Assembly (NCBI GenBank): GCA_041623475.1
Contig: JBFJWU010000174.1
Span: 1-7,252, forward strand
Direction of reading: 5' to 3'
Length of the DNA stretch: 7,252 bases
Origin: JBFJWU01 sp041623475 [NCBI: bacterium]
GTDB lineage: Bacteria > J088
In this document: positions 5,495 through 7,252 of the stretch, in pieces
Numbering within the stretch: position 1 is the first letter of the stretch
Layout of the letters: the number at the start of each line of letters is the position of its first letter
Made by a program: the position numbers and the translations under genes
The notes under the pieces: model-generated
Databases searched by the model: none
Seen by the model: the letters and a program-made list of their open reading frames with translations, nothing else
Told to the model about the DNA's origin: nothing

Positions 5495-7252
5495 CCGCGA
5501 CAGGCCCCCCCGGTCCCGTCCGAGCTTTTGGAAGGGTTCGGGGTTTACGAGCAGGAACTGCGCGCTGCCGTGGCCAGTGACGAGCCCCAGCGCGTCCAGG
5601 CACGGGTTGATCAATGGACGGCAGAAAACCCGCCGCTACCGCACGAGGGGGACCTGTACGGGTACCTGTTGTCCGAGGTCACCGGTACCGTCCCTGGACC
5701 CGGCTGGGGCGTCGTTGCATCGGCTTTTTCAGACCGATTCCCTGGACATCCTGCCGTCTGGCGGGCGATCCAGTTGCTGTTATTGAATGCGCTGGCAGAC
5801 GGGGATGTCCAGGCTGCGGTTGCGTTGTGGGAACGATTTACGAACGCGCCGGGCGAAGTGAGGGTCGTCAATGCAAGGCGAATATCGGAAAAACTGTGGC
5901 AATCCGGTCAGTTCGCGTCGTCCCTCGGCTGGGCGGCGCACGCATCTCCGGCACAAGGTGGGGGACGGTATTGGGAATTGTTGTTTGGCCGGGCCTGGGA
6001 GTGCTGTAGCGGTAAGCAGGTTGATGACGGTCCGTTATCGCGATTGCTGGAAATCAAGGATGCGCTGCGTCAGGGCGACGGCGGCAAACTGGCCGGATTG
6101 GGTGCCTGGGGACGCAAGTTCAGTGCAGAGCGTGGTGTGGGGGCCGGTTGGCCGCAATTTTTTGACTGGTTGGCCGAGTTTGATACAGAGCGGGAAGGGC
6201 GTGCTGACACGATCTTTCTGCCATTGCCATTGTCCGGACGAGGAGAACAGTTAGGACGCCGGGTCCTCAGCGGTGTTGCTGGATGTCTGGATCCCGGAGA
6301 GGATGTCAGGGTTCTGGATACTCGAGGCCGCGCCCTGGTTGCGTCGGCCGAACTGGCGGTACTTGACGACGCCCAGTGGCTGTTGGGGCCCCTGCGAACG
6401 TCTGAATTATCGCTGTCGTCCTGGCAGATGTTACGGCGCGGGTTGCTGGCCGTAACCCCCAATCCGAATCCGGTAGATTCATTACCGGTTACGTCTGTGA
6501 TCTGGAGCGTTGGCTTGATGCCGGAGGACCACGCCAGGGCCGTTGCCGCCACGATTGCTGCGCAGGGATGGCGTTCGGTTGCTGTCCTGGCACCCGACGA
6601 TGATTATGGCGAACGTTTCCTTGACGTATTCTGGGGCCAGGTTATCGCCGGCGGGGGCTGGTTTACGGGTATCGAGCGTTTCGTCGCGGACGGGACCGAT
6701 TTTGGTCCGCCAATCAAGGGGTTGGTGGGGCTTGATCGGTTTTCGGCCGAAGAAGAGCGCGATATGAAGGCAAACGGCGAGCAATTAACGCCGATCCTTG
6801 ACTTTGATGTCCTGGTTGTCATCGGTGGGTCTGGCCAGTTGGCCTTGATTCCTGCGCAGCTGGCTTATTATGACGTGATTGGTGTCCGAATCCTCGGTGA
6901 TCCGGGCTGGCACTCGGACAAGATTGGCGAAATAGCCGGAAAATATGTCGATGGGGTGATGTTTGTAGACCTGGCAGCACCGGCTGACAGGCCGGAAATG
7001 GCCCGGGCGTTTGAGCAATGCATGACGACGACAGTTGCGGCGCCGGGCCCATTGGACGCCGTTGTCTTTGAAGGGCTGCAACTGATCAGGCACCTTCGGA
7101 AACAACGCAATCCGTCCGTTCCCTGGCCGCCGTTTGCTGGTATTTCAGGTCCGGTGCACCCGCTGGAAGACCGGTCGGTGAAGCGAACACTGACAGTCTG
7201 GCAATGGTTCAAGGGCACGTTCCAGCCGTGGGACGGTGTTGATCCCCTGGAC
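5426..7252 (+). CDS. Predicted outer-membrane/periplasmic lipoprotein, LpoA/LppC-type penicillin-binding-protein activator, 3' partial
   Basis: The frame runs 609 codons without a stop from tandem ATGs at 5426 and 5429 to the window edge. The N-terminus has a Lys7-containing short n-region, a hydrophobic stretch (about 8-21) and a lipobox-like TVAC with Cys22 followed by Gly. This is a type II signal peptide, although Thr at -3 is less usual than Leu/Val/Ile. Residues about 30-255 are Ala/Leu/Trp-rich and look helical, in keeping with the TPR-like N-terminal domain of this family. From about 262 a type I periplasmic binding fold (Peripla_BP_6-like) starts with TIFLPLPLSGRGEQLGRRVL. It continues with VAVLAPDDDYGERF (385-398), GTDFGPPIKGL, and DVLVVIGGSGQLALIPAQL (461-479) followed by YYDVIGVRILGDPGW. 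These match the LppC/LpoA and branched-chain amino-acid binding-protein families. LpoA-type proteins stimulate peptidoglycan synthases from the outer membrane. An ABC-transporter binding role is possible, but no transporter gene is visible. The family is usually a little over 600 residues, so little of the gene is probably missing. There is no clear Shine-Dalgarno. Confidence 0.82.
   Translation, partial: MMIQTPKLAAIIVGTVVATVACGPRQAPPVPSELLEGFGVYEQELRAAVASDEPQRVQARVDQWTAENPPLPHEGDLYGYLLSEVTGTVPGPGWGVVASAFSDRFPGHPAVWRAIQLLLLNALADGDVQAAVALWERFTNAPGEVRVVNARRISEKLWQSGQFASSLGWAAHASPAQGGGRYWELLFGRAWECCSGKQVDDGPLSRLLEIKDALRQGDGGKLAGLGAWGRKFSAERGVGAGWPQFFDWLAEFDTEREGRADTIFLPLPLSGRGEQLGRRVLSGVAGCLDPGEDVRVLDTRGRALVASAELAVLDDAQWLLGPLRTSELSLSSWQMLRRGLLAVTPNPNPVDSLPVTSVIWSVGLMPEDHARAVAATIAAQGWRSVAVLAPDDDYGERFLDVFWGQVIAGGGWFTGIERFVADGTDFGPPIKGLVGLDRFSAEEERDMKANGEQLTPILDFDVLVVIGGSGQLALIPAQLAYYDVIGVRILGDPGWHSDKIGEIAGKYVDGVMFVDLAAPADRPEMARAFEQCMTTTVAAPGPLDAVVFEGLQLIRHLRKQRNPSVPWPPFAGISGPVHPLEDRSVKRTLTVWQWFKGTFQPWDGVDPLD

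Noticed and set aside
6070-6552. 160-codon antisense open frame (- strand) and shorter + strand frames at 5614-6254
   Set aside because: The + strand frame starting at 5426 stays open through all of them and carries a recognisable lipoprotein/binding-protein sequence; the alternatives have no domain signature.

Overview
This 7.25 kb window looks like chromosomal DNA of a Gram-negative bacterium with moderately high G+C. Codons favour G or C at the third position. It encodes a lipoprotein of the LpoA/LppC penicillin-binding-protein-activator type and a very large Ig-like repeat surface protein. Together these fit Proteobacteria or a relative such as Desulfobacterota; the sequence does not support a finer placement.

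The layout is three genes and two short gaps. From the left edge to 4045 (+) runs the 3' part of a giant protein, 1347 codons of it visible, with its start outside the window. Most of it is a tandem array of about 200-residue units, each made of two Ig-like domains. Past 2546 it changes into non-array Ig-like domains, a segment with calcium-loop-like motifs, and a terminal domain holding the only two cysteines of the visible protein. A bidirectional terminator (about 4062-4099) separates it from the convergent coaBC gene (4128-5339, -), which encodes the bifunctional coenzyme A biosynthesis enzyme. An 86-base divergent region (5340-5425) then leads to a lipoprotein gene (5426 to the right edge, +). 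This gene stays open for 609 codons without a stop. It encodes a helical, repeat-like N-terminal half followed by a periplasmic binding-protein fold.

The three genes do not form a pathway or operon. The giant gene and coaBC converge; coaBC and the lipoprotein gene diverge from a shared control region. The most notable points are the regular two-domain repeat architecture, the distinct calcium-loop/two-cysteine C-terminal module with no recognised anchor, and the lack of a Shine-Dalgarno sequence at both divergent starts. No stretch over 300 bases lacks a gene. I found no RNA gene, mobile element, CRISPR array or convincing undescribed multi-gene system.
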